Assembly (NCBI RefSeq): GCF_014650955.1
Contig: NZ_BMVY01000015.1
Span: 123,238-187,237 of the forward strand
DNA: 64,000 bases
Source: Streptomyces tauricus
GTDB taxonomy: Bacteria; Actinomycetota; Actinomycetes; Streptomycetales; Streptomycetaceae
Direction of reading: 5' to 3'
Of this stretch, positions 57,129 to 64,000 are shown piece by piece. The notes beneath the pieces were generated by a model that was given only the letters and a program-made list of their open reading frames with translations, was not told where the DNA came from and searched no databases. How positions within the stretch are numbered: the first letter of the stretch is position 1; each line of letters begins with the position of its first letter. The position numbers and the translations under genes are program-made.

Positions 57129-58148
57129 ATGTACGGGAGCAGGGGGCCCGGGGCAAGGGCGTCCGTGGCGGTGGCCGGAGCTGTGCTGCTGCTCGCAGGA
57201 TGTTCGTCCTCGGACGACGGCGGCGACAAGGACACGTCGGGCGCCAAGGTGAGCCAGCAGCCCAAGGACAAGGACCCGTTCTGGGTCAACCCGGACGGGA
57301 ACGCGGCGGAACAGGTCGCCACCTATGAGAAGGACGGCAAGGACGAGGACGCCGAACTGATCCGTACGATCGCCGAGCAGCCCACCGGAGAGTGGCTCAC
57401 CCCGGAGAACGCCGAGCAGGAGGCGCGCGGTTTCACCGAGGCCGCCGCGAAGGCCGACCGGGACGCGCTGCTCGTCGTCTACAACATCCCGCACCGCGAC
57501 TGCGGCCAGTTCTCCAGCGGCGGCGCCGCCGACGGCAACGCGTACCGGACCTTCATCGACCAGGTCGCCAAGGGCATCGGCGACCGGGCGACCACGGTGA
57601 TCCTGGAGCCGGACGCGGTGCTGCACATGGTGGACGGCTGCACCCCGGACGAGTTCCACGAGGAGCGCTACGACCTGCTGCGGGGCGCGGTGGAGAAGTT
57701 CAAGTCGCTGAAGAACACGAAGGTCTACCTGGACGCGGGCAACGCGGGCTGGGGCAAGTCCGACGACATCGCCGAGCCGCTGAAACTGGCGGGCGTCGAG
57801 AACGCCGACGGGTTCGCGGTCAACGTGTCCAACTTCTACAAGACGCCCGACAGCACGAAGTACGGCAAGGAGCTGTCGTCGAAGGTCGGCAACAAGCCGT
57901 TCGTGATAGACACCAGCCGCAACGGCAACGGCCCCTACACGGGCGGCGACCCGGAGGAGAACTGGTGCAACCCGCCCGGGCGCGCGCTGGGCGAGACACC
58001 CACCACGGACACCGGGGACGACCTCGTCGACGCCTATCTGTGGGTCAAGCGGCCCGGCGAGTCCGACGGCACGTGCAAGGACGGGCCGAAGGCGGGCCAG
58101 TGGTGGCCGGAGTACGCGCTGAAGCTCGCGAAGGCGAGCAAGCAGTAG
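57129..58148 (+). CDS. cslZ: Lipoprotein glycoside hydrolase family 6 (CslZ)
   Basis: Predicted 339-residue GH6 endoglucanase-type lipoprotein. The lipobox LLLAGC puts the lipidated Cys at residue 25. GH6 motifs: VVYNIPHRDCGQFSSGG, TTVILEPDAV (catalytic acid Asp region), KVYLDAGNAGWG, FAVNVSNFYKT, VIDTSRNGNGP and WCNPPGRALG near the catalytic base. AGGGGGAG precedes ATG 57129. In Streptomyces coelicolor/lividans the GH6 gene cslZ neighbours glxA and cslA and trims the beta-glucan made at hyphal tips; the same order is present here. Confidence 0.92.
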   Translation: MYGSRGPGARASVAVAGAVLLLAGCSSSDDGGDKDTSGAKVSQQPKDKDPFWVNPDGNAAEQVATYEKDGKDEDAELIRTIAEQPTGEWLTPENAEQEARGFTEAAAKADRDALLVVYNIPHRDCGQFSSGGAADGNAYRTFIDQVAKGIGDRATTVILEPDAVLHMVDGCTPDEFHEERYDLLRGAVEKFKSLKNTKVYLDAGNAGWGKSDDIAEPLKLAGVENADGFAVNVSNFYKTPDSTKYGKELSSKVGNKPFVIDTSRNGNGPYTGGDPEENWCNPPGRALGETPTTDTGDDLVDAYLWVKRPGESDGTCKDGPKAGQWWPEYALKLAKASKQ

Positions 58149-58174
58149 CCGCTGTCATCCGCTGTCACCCGTCG

Positions 58175-58223
58175 TACGTGACTGGGGGCGCCCTCCGCAT
58201 CGGAGGGCGCCCCCAGTCACGTA
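58175..58223. terminator. 23-bp perfect hairpin between cslZ and glxA
   Basis: 58175-58197 pairs perfectly with 58201-58223 around a 3-nt CAT loop, one of the strongest hairpins in the window. It stands between two convergent genes, 26 nt after the cslZ stop and 16 nt after (minus strand) the glxA stop, and should terminate both. Confidence 0.93.
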
Positions 58224-58239
58224 ACGGGGTCGGTGGGCG

Positions 58240-60177
58240 TCAGGGGATCTTCACCCACTGGGCCTTGCTCGGGGTGCCCTGGTCGTCCGTCACGAACAGC
58301 ATGTACCAGCCGGACTCGACGAGGTTGCGGCTCTTGGGGACGGTGACCTCGATGCCGTCCTTCGTCTTCTCGAAGTCCAGCGCGATGGAACGCTGGTCGA
58401 CGTCGGTGACGTGCGTCGAGGCGCTCGGCCGGATCAGCCGGGCCGACTTGATCGACGAGGAGTGCTTCGACGTGAAGGCCGCCGACTCGCCGCGCTCGAT
58501 GGTCTTCGGACCGCCGGAGAGCGTCGGCCGCGAACCCTGGAAGAGGTACGGCGGCGTGTAGATCTCCACGCGCTGCTCGAACTTGCCCGGCTTGGTGTTG
58601 GCCTTGTCGGCGTAGAGCGAGTCCGAGCCGAAGAACATCACGCGGCCGTCGGGCAGGAGGATCGAGCCCGAGTGGTAGTTGCGGCCCACCAGCGGGTCGG
58701 CGACCCGCGTGAACTCGTTGGTCTTCGAGTCGTACATCCGCGCCTGGAGGATGTTGGTGTCGCCGCGTCCGCGGTAGTCCTCCGAGCCGCCCGACACCAG
58801 CACGTCGTCGTCGGGGAGGATCGAGTACTGCGGGTAGCGCGTGCCCTTCTCCATCTCCGGGCCGTCGGTGAACTTCGGGTTGTCGGCCAGCAGGTCGATG
58901 ATGCGGGTCTTCTTGCTGGACAGCTTGGACTCGCCGACCCCGCCGCCGCCGATCACCATGTACTTCTCGTCCTGCGCGGGCGGCAGCAGCACCGTGCCCG
59001 CGGTCTCCAGGAGCTTCGGGTCGGACATGCCCTTGACCTTCTTGAACTTGTTCGTCTCCAGGTCCCAGATGCCCGGGTCACGGCCGACGTCGTCCGGTCC
59101 GTAGCCGGCGTTCGCGCCCGAGTAGAACAGCTTGCCGTTCTGCATCAGCGAGATCGCCGGGTAGGTCGGGAACTGCCGGACGCCGTCGGTGTACGTCCAC
59201 TTCTTGGTCTTCGGGTCGTACACCTCGTTCTTGCCCGGGACCAGCTGGCCGATCTCGTCCAGACCGGAGAGGCTGAGGATCTTGCCGTCGGACAGCGTGG
59301 TGAGCGTCGGGTACCAGCGCGCCTCGTTCATCGGGTCGACCTTGATGTACTTCTCGGCGACCGGGTCGAACTCGTAGGCGTCCTTGATGCCCTGGAAGTC
59401 CTTCTTGTCGAGGGCGAGCTTCTGCGCGATGCCGTACGTGTTGCGCGCGTCGGCACCCGACAGGCCCTGCACGCGGTAGTTGTCCTGCGTGCCCGTCTCG
59501 TACTTGGCGCCGCTCTTCTGCGCCTCGACGTAGATCCGGCCGAGCCCCGGCTCGTTGCGCAGGAACTTGCCGGTCGCCTTGTCGAAGACCTTCTTGGCGC
59601 GCTCGACGACGACCGGGTCCTTCGACACGAACGTCTTGCCGTTCTCCTTGCCCGAGAAGCGGGTGCCCGCGGGCAGGGTGATCGGCTCGTCCGGGTTCTC
59701 GTTGTGGACGACCATCAGACCGCTGGCCTTGGTGATGTCGCCCTTGAGCTTCTCGTAGCGCTTGGTGCCACCGGCGATCAGCAGGTTGCCGTTGGGCAGC
59801 TGGGTGTGGCCCGTGCAGAACAGGTCGGCCGGCGTCGGGACCTTCTTGATCGTCTTTTTGACCGGGTCCCAGATGCGGGTGTCGAACTTCTTCGCGTCGA
59901 AGTTGTCCTGGTTGTTTCCCGAACCGGCGATCAGCAGGATCTTGCCGGTGTGCAGCAGCGCGGCGTGAATGGTGTTCAGCCGGTACTTCTCGGGGAACTC
60001 GACGATGTCCCACTTGCCGTTCTCGGCCTTGTACTCAGGTCTGTTGATCTTGTACTCGTGGTACTGCTCCGACCCGAAGCGGTAGAGCGCGGGTCCGTTC
60101 ATCCCGGCCAGCGCAAGCACCACCGCCGCACCTATCGCGATGCGGCGGGCACGGCGGCGGCTGGAACCGTCTTTCAC
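58240..60177 (-). CDS. glxA: Radical copper oxidase GlxA
   Basis: Predicted 645-residue mononuclear copper oxidase, the same length as the studied Streptomyces GlxA. A short N-terminal membrane anchor (IAIGAAVVLALAGMNGPALY) precedes Kelch-type repeats (LLIAGGTKRYE, LSLSGLDE, MVIGGGGVGES, VLVSGGSED). The cofactor residues are in place: Cys121 (LFCTGHTQ) and Tyr289 beside Trp288 (NEARWYPTL), expected to form the Cys-Tyr thioether; RNYHSG and STHVTDVDQRS supply the further Tyr and His copper ligands. It acts extracellularly with CslA in glycan deposition at hyphal tips. GTG 60177 follows GGGAAA. It lies 100 nt downstream of cslA on the same strand. Confidence 0.95.
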   Translation of the reverse strand: MKDGSSRRRARRIAIGAAVVLALAGMNGPALYRFGSEQYHEYKINRPEYKAENGKWDIVEFPEKYRLNTIHAALLHTGKILLIAGSGNNQDNFDAKKFDTRIWDPVKKTIKKVPTPADLFCTGHTQLPNGNLLIAGGTKRYEKLKGDITKASGLMVVHNENPDEPITLPAGTRFSGKENGKTFVSKDPVVVERAKKVFDKATGKFLRNEPGLGRIYVEAQKSGAKYETGTQDNYRVQGLSGADARNTYGIAQKLALDKKDFQGIKDAYEFDPVAEKYIKVDPMNEARWYPTLTTLSDGKILSLSGLDEIGQLVPGKNEVYDPKTKKWTYTDGVRQFPTYPAISLMQNGKLFYSGANAGYGPDDVGRDPGIWDLETNKFKKVKGMSDPKLLETAGTVLLPPAQDEKYMVIGGGGVGESKLSSKKTRIIDLLADNPKFTDGPEMEKGTRYPQYSILPDDDVLVSGGSEDYRGRGDTNILQARMYDSKTNEFTRVADPLVGRNYHSGSILLPDGRVMFFGSDSLYADKANTKPGKFEQRVEIYTPPYLFQGSRPTLSGGPKTIERGESAAFTSKHSSSIKSARLIRPSASTHVTDVDQRSIALDFEKTKDGIEVTVPKSRNLVESGWYMLFVTDDQGTPSKAQWVKIP

Positions 60178-60277
60178 TTCATTTCCCGTCTAACTCGACT
60201 GACTTGGCCGGCCCGGACCAGGCCTCGTCCCTGGTCCGGCCCCCGGGGTGGAATACGCGGCGGAGCGGCCGCGTACC

Positions 60278-62305
60278 TCAGTTCCCGGACGAACGGTGCT
60301 GTCCCCCGAGGGAGATCTGCACGGTCTGGTCGGGGCTCCCGCCCGACGCCCAGCTCGGCTTGTGCTGGGGCGCGTGCTGCGGCGCGTGGGGGGACCCGTG
60401 CGGGGACCCGTGCTGCGGCGCCGGGGACTGCTGCGGCTGGAGGGGGATCCTGCTGTCGTACACGGGCGCCGGGGCGGCCGGGGGCTCCTGGGGAGAACCG
60501 TGGCGGTGCTTCCTCCCCTTCTTGTCCTGCCGCATCATCCAGCGCCAGGCGAACATCGGCGAGGCCGTGATGAGGAGCGCGAACGTCGCCCAGATGATCA
60601 TCGCCGGGTGGGCGTGACCGTAGACGAAGCCCGCGGTGATGGAACCGCTGAAGATCGCTATGAAGTACCAGTGGTACCTGAACGTCCCGAACCAGGTGTC
60701 CGGGCTCGCGGAGTCGCCCTTGGGGGTCACCACGAACTTGCTCTTGCGGCGCAGCATCGAGTCGATGAGCGCCTTCGCGTACAGCGGCGCCGACAGCGCG
60801 GACATGATCATGCCGGCCACACCGCCGGAGCCCTCGGGCTCGTGCGGCGAGACGTTGTGGCGGCGGTTCCAGACGTAGAGGCCGATCTGCAGCGCCGAGG
60901 CGTTGCCGTAGAGCATCAGCCAGATAGCCGGGTCGATGTTCACACCCGAGGCGCCGAGACCCAGGAACAGGGCGCAGCTCAGCGCGGCCAGGATCCAGTT
61001 GAGCGCCGACATCGGGTAGAAGATGATCATCATCGTGTAGTTGAAGAACTTACTCGGCGGCAGCGAGTAGGCGCCCTTCCAGTACTGCTTGAGGATCGTC
61101 TCGTACGTACCCCGTGACCAGCGCATCTGCTGGGTGAAGAAGTCCGTCCAGGCGTTCGGGCCCTCACCGACCGCGAGGACGTCCGGGGTGTAGACCGAGC
61201 GCCACTTCTTGCCCGTCGCGGGGTTGCGGTGGCGGTGGATCTCGAAGCCGGTCGCCATGTCCTCGGTGATCGAGTCGTACAGGCCGCCGATCTGCTTCAG
61301 CGCCTTGATGCGTACGGCGTTCGACGTGCCCACGAACATCGGCGAGCCGTACGCGTTGCCCGCGCGCTGGATGAGCGCGTGGAACAGGAACTGCTGCGAC
61401 TCGGCGGCCTTGGTGATGGGGTTGTCGTAGTTGCCGTAGACCTGCGGGCCGATCACGAAGCCGATGTCCGGGTCGCGGAAGAAGCCCAGCATCCGCTCCA
61501 GGTAGTTCGGCAGCGGTACGTGGTCGGTGTCGACGGAGGCGAAGAAGTCGTAGTGGTCGCCGTGCGCGTCCAGCCAGGCGTTGTAGTTGCCGTGCTTGGT
61601 CTTGGCGCGGTGCGGGCCCTTCTTCTGGTTCCACTTGGCGACGCCCTTGCGGGAGAAGTGGTGCACGCCGAGGCGCTCGCAGACCGCCTTCACCTCGGGG
61701 TCGTCGCCCTCGTCGAGCAGCCAGACATGCATGAGGCCGCGGTGCCGGATCCGCACCGCGGCTTCCAGGGTCTTCGTCACCATCTCCAGCGGCTCCTTGC
61801 CGGGCACGAAGGAGGTGAGGAAGGCCACTCTCGTGCCGGTCTCGGGCACCACCGGGACCGGGTCGCGGGCGACCAGCGTGGCGTGCGCGTTCGACAGCAC
61901 GTTCATGCAGCGGAACAGCTCGATCAGACCGATCGAGACGAGCATCACCATGTCGAGCGCGGGCAGGAAGTCGTACGCCGGATAGTCCCGCTCGGTCCAG
62001 TGCGTGGGCTGCAGCAGCCAGGCCAGCAGCACGAGCGAAAGCAGCGGGGCCGCGCCCAGCATCAGGGCGGCGCGCAGCCGGTGCGGCTCCTGCGAGAGCA
62101 GCGTGCGGTACTGCACCTTGTACGGCTTGGTCGGGTCCGGTTGCGTGAGAGGACCCGCGAGCCGGCTGTAGTGCTCGTAGTCGTATCTCGGCAGGTTCTT
62201 CTTGATTCTGCGGAAAGTGCCGGTCCGCGTCTGTGACGGCACCCTCAGCTGGGTGGTCTCGGACGGGTCGGAGTTCTGCCGGGCGCCCGTCGGCGTCGAC
62301 GTCAT
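60278..62305 (-). CDS. cslA: Cellulose synthase-like glycosyltransferase CslA
   Basis: Predicted 675-residue membrane GT2 enzyme. Two N-terminal helices (ALMLGAAPLLSLVLLAWLL; LDMVMLVSIGLIELF) are followed by the cytoplasmic catalytic domain with LLDEGDD, SVDTDHV (D-x-D), TEDMATG (catalytic Asp) and QQMRW (Q-x-x-R-W), then a bundle of C-terminal helices. The ~90 residue tail is Pro/Gln/His-rich (PQHGSPHGSPHAPQHAPQHK). GGGGGGA precedes ATG 62305. It makes the beta-glucan at growing hyphal tips together with GlxA (downstream on the same strand) and CslZ. These genes are needed for aerial development in model Streptomyces. Confidence 0.95.
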   Translation of the reverse strand: MTSTPTGARQNSDPSETTQLRVPSQTRTGTFRRIKKNLPRYDYEHYSRLAGPLTQPDPTKPYKVQYRTLLSQEPHRLRAALMLGAAPLLSLVLLAWLLQPTHWTERDYPAYDFLPALDMVMLVSIGLIELFRCMNVLSNAHATLVARDPVPVVPETGTRVAFLTSFVPGKEPLEMVTKTLEAAVRIRHRGLMHVWLLDEGDDPEVKAVCERLGVHHFSRKGVAKWNQKKGPHRAKTKHGNYNAWLDAHGDHYDFFASVDTDHVPLPNYLERMLGFFRDPDIGFVIGPQVYGNYDNPITKAAESQQFLFHALIQRAGNAYGSPMFVGTSNAVRIKALKQIGGLYDSITEDMATGFEIHRHRNPATGKKWRSVYTPDVLAVGEGPNAWTDFFTQQMRWSRGTYETILKQYWKGAYSLPPSKFFNYTMMIIFYPMSALNWILAALSCALFLGLGASGVNIDPAIWLMLYGNASALQIGLYVWNRRHNVSPHEPEGSGGVAGMIMSALSAPLYAKALIDSMLRRKSKFVVTPKGDSASPDTWFGTFRYHWYFIAIFSGSITAGFVYGHAHPAMIIWATFALLITASPMFAWRWMMRQDKKGRKHRHGSPQEPPAAPAPVYDSRIPLQPQQSPAPQHGSPHGSPHAPQHAPQHKPSWASGGSPDQTVQISLGGQHRSSGN

Positions 62306-62616
62306 GAGTCATCCCCCCACACGCGAGTTTCCACGTGCTCGTTGTTCCCTTCGCCGGCAGGTCCCCCTGAACCCGACTGGCGTATCAACAGCAGGCCCCC
62401 GTCACCACATCATCCACACACCTTATAGACATGGCGGAGCGGCCTTCCGGTTGCATGATGCCCCCCTCGACATCCGTTCATTGACAGGGCCCCAATCCCC
62501 GCCTTCGCGCGCAACCGCTTTCATGCCCCCAACTGCTCTGTAACCGCAGCCTCTTGTTGCCCAGGGTTCTATGCGGTTCGTCATGATCGCAAGATGCGAA
62601 ACACGGTGTTTACCGG
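62306..62616. promoter_or_regulatory. Upstream region of cslA
   Basis: About 310 bp between cslA and the GntR gene (both minus strand). A TATAAG box on the minus strand (plus positions 62422-62427) could be a -10 for cslA, giving a leader of roughly 110 nt; no convincing -35 is visible. A TTGACA on the plus strand at 62481 has no matching -10. I see no gene here. Confidence 0.45.
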
Positions 62617-63327
62617 TCATACGCGCTCATTGGGGAGCCTGCTGGTCTCGTTCGGTACCGTTGCTGTCAACCGCGTACGGATGTTGCCGAAGTGTTCTCT
62701 TATTGCGTCCTCGGCCCGCCCCGAGTCACCGGAACGCACCGCGTCGAGGATCTCCCGGTGCTGCCGGCAGGTGACCTTCGGATCCTGCGGAAGTTCCACG
62801 AGATCCGTGCGTACGCGGTGGAAGGCGTCCCAGAACGCCTCCAGGAGTTCGCTCAGCAGAAGGTTGCCCAGTCCCCGGTACAGGGTGGCGTGAAAGGCGC
62901 GGTCGGTCTCGGCGAGACCCGCGCCGGCGGTCGCCTCGGCCTCCATGCGCTCGACCAGAGCGTCCAGGACGGCCAGATCGTCCGGCGGGACGTTGCCCGC
63001 CACGCGGGAGACCAGACCGGTCTCCACGGCCTCGCGCAGCTGCAGGAGCTGCAGGAGGCTGTCCTCGCCCCGGTAGTGCCCGGCGACCGTGCGGAACGCC
63101 AGGCCCTCGATCATCGGTGCCATGGACATCGGCCCGACGTAGGTGCCGAAGCCGTGCCGGATCTCGACGATGCCCATCGCCTGGAGGGCCTTGAGGGCCT
63201 CGCGCACGGAGTTCCGGCTGGCGCCGAGCAGCTCCATGAGGTCGGGCTCGGTCGGCAGTACGGCGCCCGAGGGCAGCCGTCGGTCGATGATGAGCTTCTT
63301 GATCTGCTCCTGGAGGTCGCGCGCCAT
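62617..63327 (-). CDS. FadR-subfamily GntR transcriptional regulator
   Basis: Predicted 236-residue regulator. Residues about 1-70 are the GntR winged helix (LQEQIKKLIIDRRLPSGAVLPTEPDLMELLGASRNSVREALKALQAMGIVEIRHGFGTYV). Residues about 85-215 form the helical FCD ligand domain, with the metal-binding pattern D-x-x-x-H (DRAFHATLYRGL) and later His (QHREILDAV, REHFGNI). FadR-type regulators bind carboxylic acids such as sugar acids or organic acids. No ribosome binding site precedes ATG 63327; a TACCCT box 6 nt before it suggests a leaderless message. Its target is not evident locally. Confidence 0.92.
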   Translation of the reverse strand: MARDLQEQIKKLIIDRRLPSGAVLPTEPDLMELLGASRNSVREALKALQAMGIVEIRHGFGTYVGPMSMAPMIEGLAFRTVAGHYRGEDSLLQLLQLREAVETGLVSRVAGNVPPDDLAVLDALVERMEAEATAGAGLAETDRAFHATLYRGLGNLLLSELLEAFWDAFHRVRTDLVELPQDPKVTCRQHREILDAVRSGDSGRAEDAIREHFGNIRTRLTATVPNETSRLPNERV

Positions 63328-63365
63328 GGCGAGAGGGTAGCGGGCCGTAAGGGTCCCGCCCTACG

Positions 63366-63401
63366 CGAAGAGGCTCCCCGCTTCCACGGGGAGCCTCTTC
63401 G
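63366..63401 (-). terminator. Hairpin terminator of tRNA-Lys
   Basis: CGAAGAGGCTCCCCG (63366-63380) and CGGGGAGCCTCTTCG (63387-63401) form a perfect 15-bp stem with a 6-nt loop, 22 nt beyond the 3' end of the minus-strand tRNA gene. Confidence 0.85.
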
Positions 63402-63422
63402 TTACTTCTCTCACTCTGCTTG

Positions 63423-63496
63423 TGCGCCGCCAGGGACTCGAACCCCGGACCCGCTGATTAAGAGTCAGCTGCTCTAACCAACTGAGCTAGCGGCGC
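63423..63496 (-). tRNA. tRNA-Lys (anticodon CTT)
   Basis: Cloverleaf read on the minus strand: 7-bp acceptor stem GCGCCGC/GCGGCGC, D arm TAGCTCAGTTGGTTAGAGC, anticodon loop CTCTTAA with anticodon CTT (63460-63462), and T arm with GGTTCGAGTCC. The discriminator base is A. The CCA end is not encoded. It reads AAG, the dominant Lys codon in this genome type. No integrase or duplicated 3' end is seen nearby. Confidence 0.96.
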
Positions 63497-63751
63497 GTAC
63501 GGCTTTTGTCTCGCCGACGCGAGAACTCTACCGGACCTTCGCGGGGCGGTTGACCGGGGATACGGGTACGGCTCCGGCGGGGGAGCGAGCGACCCCCGCC
63601 GGAGCCGCACCCGAAAACGAACCGAACCGAACCGCCGGAGGTGAACCACTACATCATTCGGACCGTCAACATGCGGCACCGGCGACAAGTTGCGAAACTG
63701 ACGGACGTGCAGAAGCGCGGAAATCTCCGACAGGACGACGACGGGAAAAGC

Positions 63752-64000
63752 ATGACCGCTCCGGCATTCGAGGAATTCGATCCCGAGAGCGACTGCGACT
63801 GCCCCGGATGTACCCACTGGCGGCGCGTGCTGCCGCATTCCAGGACCGGCGGATTCGGCGGACATCCGGCGGCCCATTCCCCGGCCCCCGGCCAGGGCCT
63901 CGCCCGCGGCAGGAGCGCTCCCATGGCGTTCGCCCTCGCCGCGGCCACCGGCACGGTGCTCGGCGCGGCGGGCGCCGCGCTCATCTCCGCGGGAGTGGCG
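63752..64000 (+). CDS. Partial gene, CxCxxC-containing secreted or membrane protein
   Basis: The first 83 residues are visible; the gene runs off the window. The N-terminus is acidic with a Cys cluster (MTAPAFEEFDPESDCDCPGCTHWRRVLPHSR), then a Gly/His/Pro stretch, and then a hydrophobic Ala-rich segment (MAFALAAATGTVLGAAGAALISAGVA) like a late signal or membrane anchor. In-frame starts further upstream (ATG 63671, GTG 63641) could extend it by up to 37 codons; GGAGGTG at 63637-63643 is a strong ribosome-binding-like sequence. I do not recognise the function from this part. Confidence 0.65.
   Translation, partial: MTAPAFEEFDPESDCDCPGCTHWRRVLPHSRTGGFGGHPAAHSPAPGQGLARGRSAPMAFALAAATGTVLGAAGAALISAGVA

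Noticed and set aside
63423..63496. tRNA-Lys as an integration site for a mobile element
   Set aside because: No integrase or duplicated tRNA 3' end is nearby, and the defence island lies 18 kb away with ordinary genes between.

Overview
The window is chromosomal DNA of a Streptomyces or very close relative. The evidence is the very high GC content, ATGA/GTGA-coupled operons, rare TTA codons confined to regulators, a WhiJ/DUF397/AbaA-like regulatory trio, class E and class F sortases, and above all an intact cslZ-glxA-cslA cell-wall glycan locus with GlxA at its typical 645 residues.

Left part (1-16000), mostly ordinary chromosome: the end of an SMR efflux gene; a class A penicillin-binding protein with long low-complexity tails; a three-gene ABC-2 exporter whose ATPase begins with an odd His-rich pentapeptide repeat; a DUF1707 protein; a secreted SGNH esterase; a DUF445 membrane protein; an MFS transporter; a divergent DUF2269 / GlxA-type AraC regulator pair; a small membrane protein; a Tat-exported rhamnogalacturonan-acetylesterase-like enzyme; and a hypothetical protein. 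A short dispersed GC-rich repeat clusters in three intergenic places (6.75-6.89, 9.89-10.06 and 49.94-50.05 kb).

Accessory part (16-45.1 kb): a gene-poor stretch leads into a radical SAM/SPASM gene coupled to a small unknown gene and divergent from an XRE-TPR regulator that carries a TTA codon. A WhiJ-like regulator, DUF397 protein and AbaA-like ATPase (also with a TTA codon) follow. A 24-kb, 12-gene island then looks like anti-phage defence in three transcription units. Unit A (minus, 33112 to 21299) is a GHKL-ATPase/SF2-helicase fusion, a UvrD-like helicase, a DrmA-like helicase and a DrmB-like DUF1998 protein, all coupled by 4-nt overlaps. Unit B (plus, 33784 to 37798) is an XRE-GHKL ATPase fusion plus two proteins of unknown function, also coupled. 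Unit C (minus, 45102 to 37812) is a MutL/MORC-like ATPase, a Z1-domain helicase, a Vsr endonuclease and two C5-cytosine methyltransferase homologues. One homologue lacks the catalytic PCQ motif and the other has an altered ENV motif. This joins a DISARM-like core (no DrmC seen) to a MutL-Z1-Vsr-methyltransferase type restriction-modification module, with three unrelated GHKL ATPases in one island. It is the best candidate in the window for an undescribed system.

Right part (45.3-64 kb), ordinary chromosome again: a SEC-C protein; sortase E; a DUF6412 protein and a YidC paralogue; an FAH-family hydrolase; a UPF0303/oxidoreductase pair divergent from a ROK regulator, with a striking 25-bp symmetric operator between them; an LAxTG surface protein; a HAD phosphatase; a surface protein with sortase F; the cslZ, glxA, cslA genes for hyphal-tip glycan synthesis; a GntR/FadR regulator; tRNA-Lys(CTT); and the start of a further gene.

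All family assignments come from motifs read by eye. No database search was possible.
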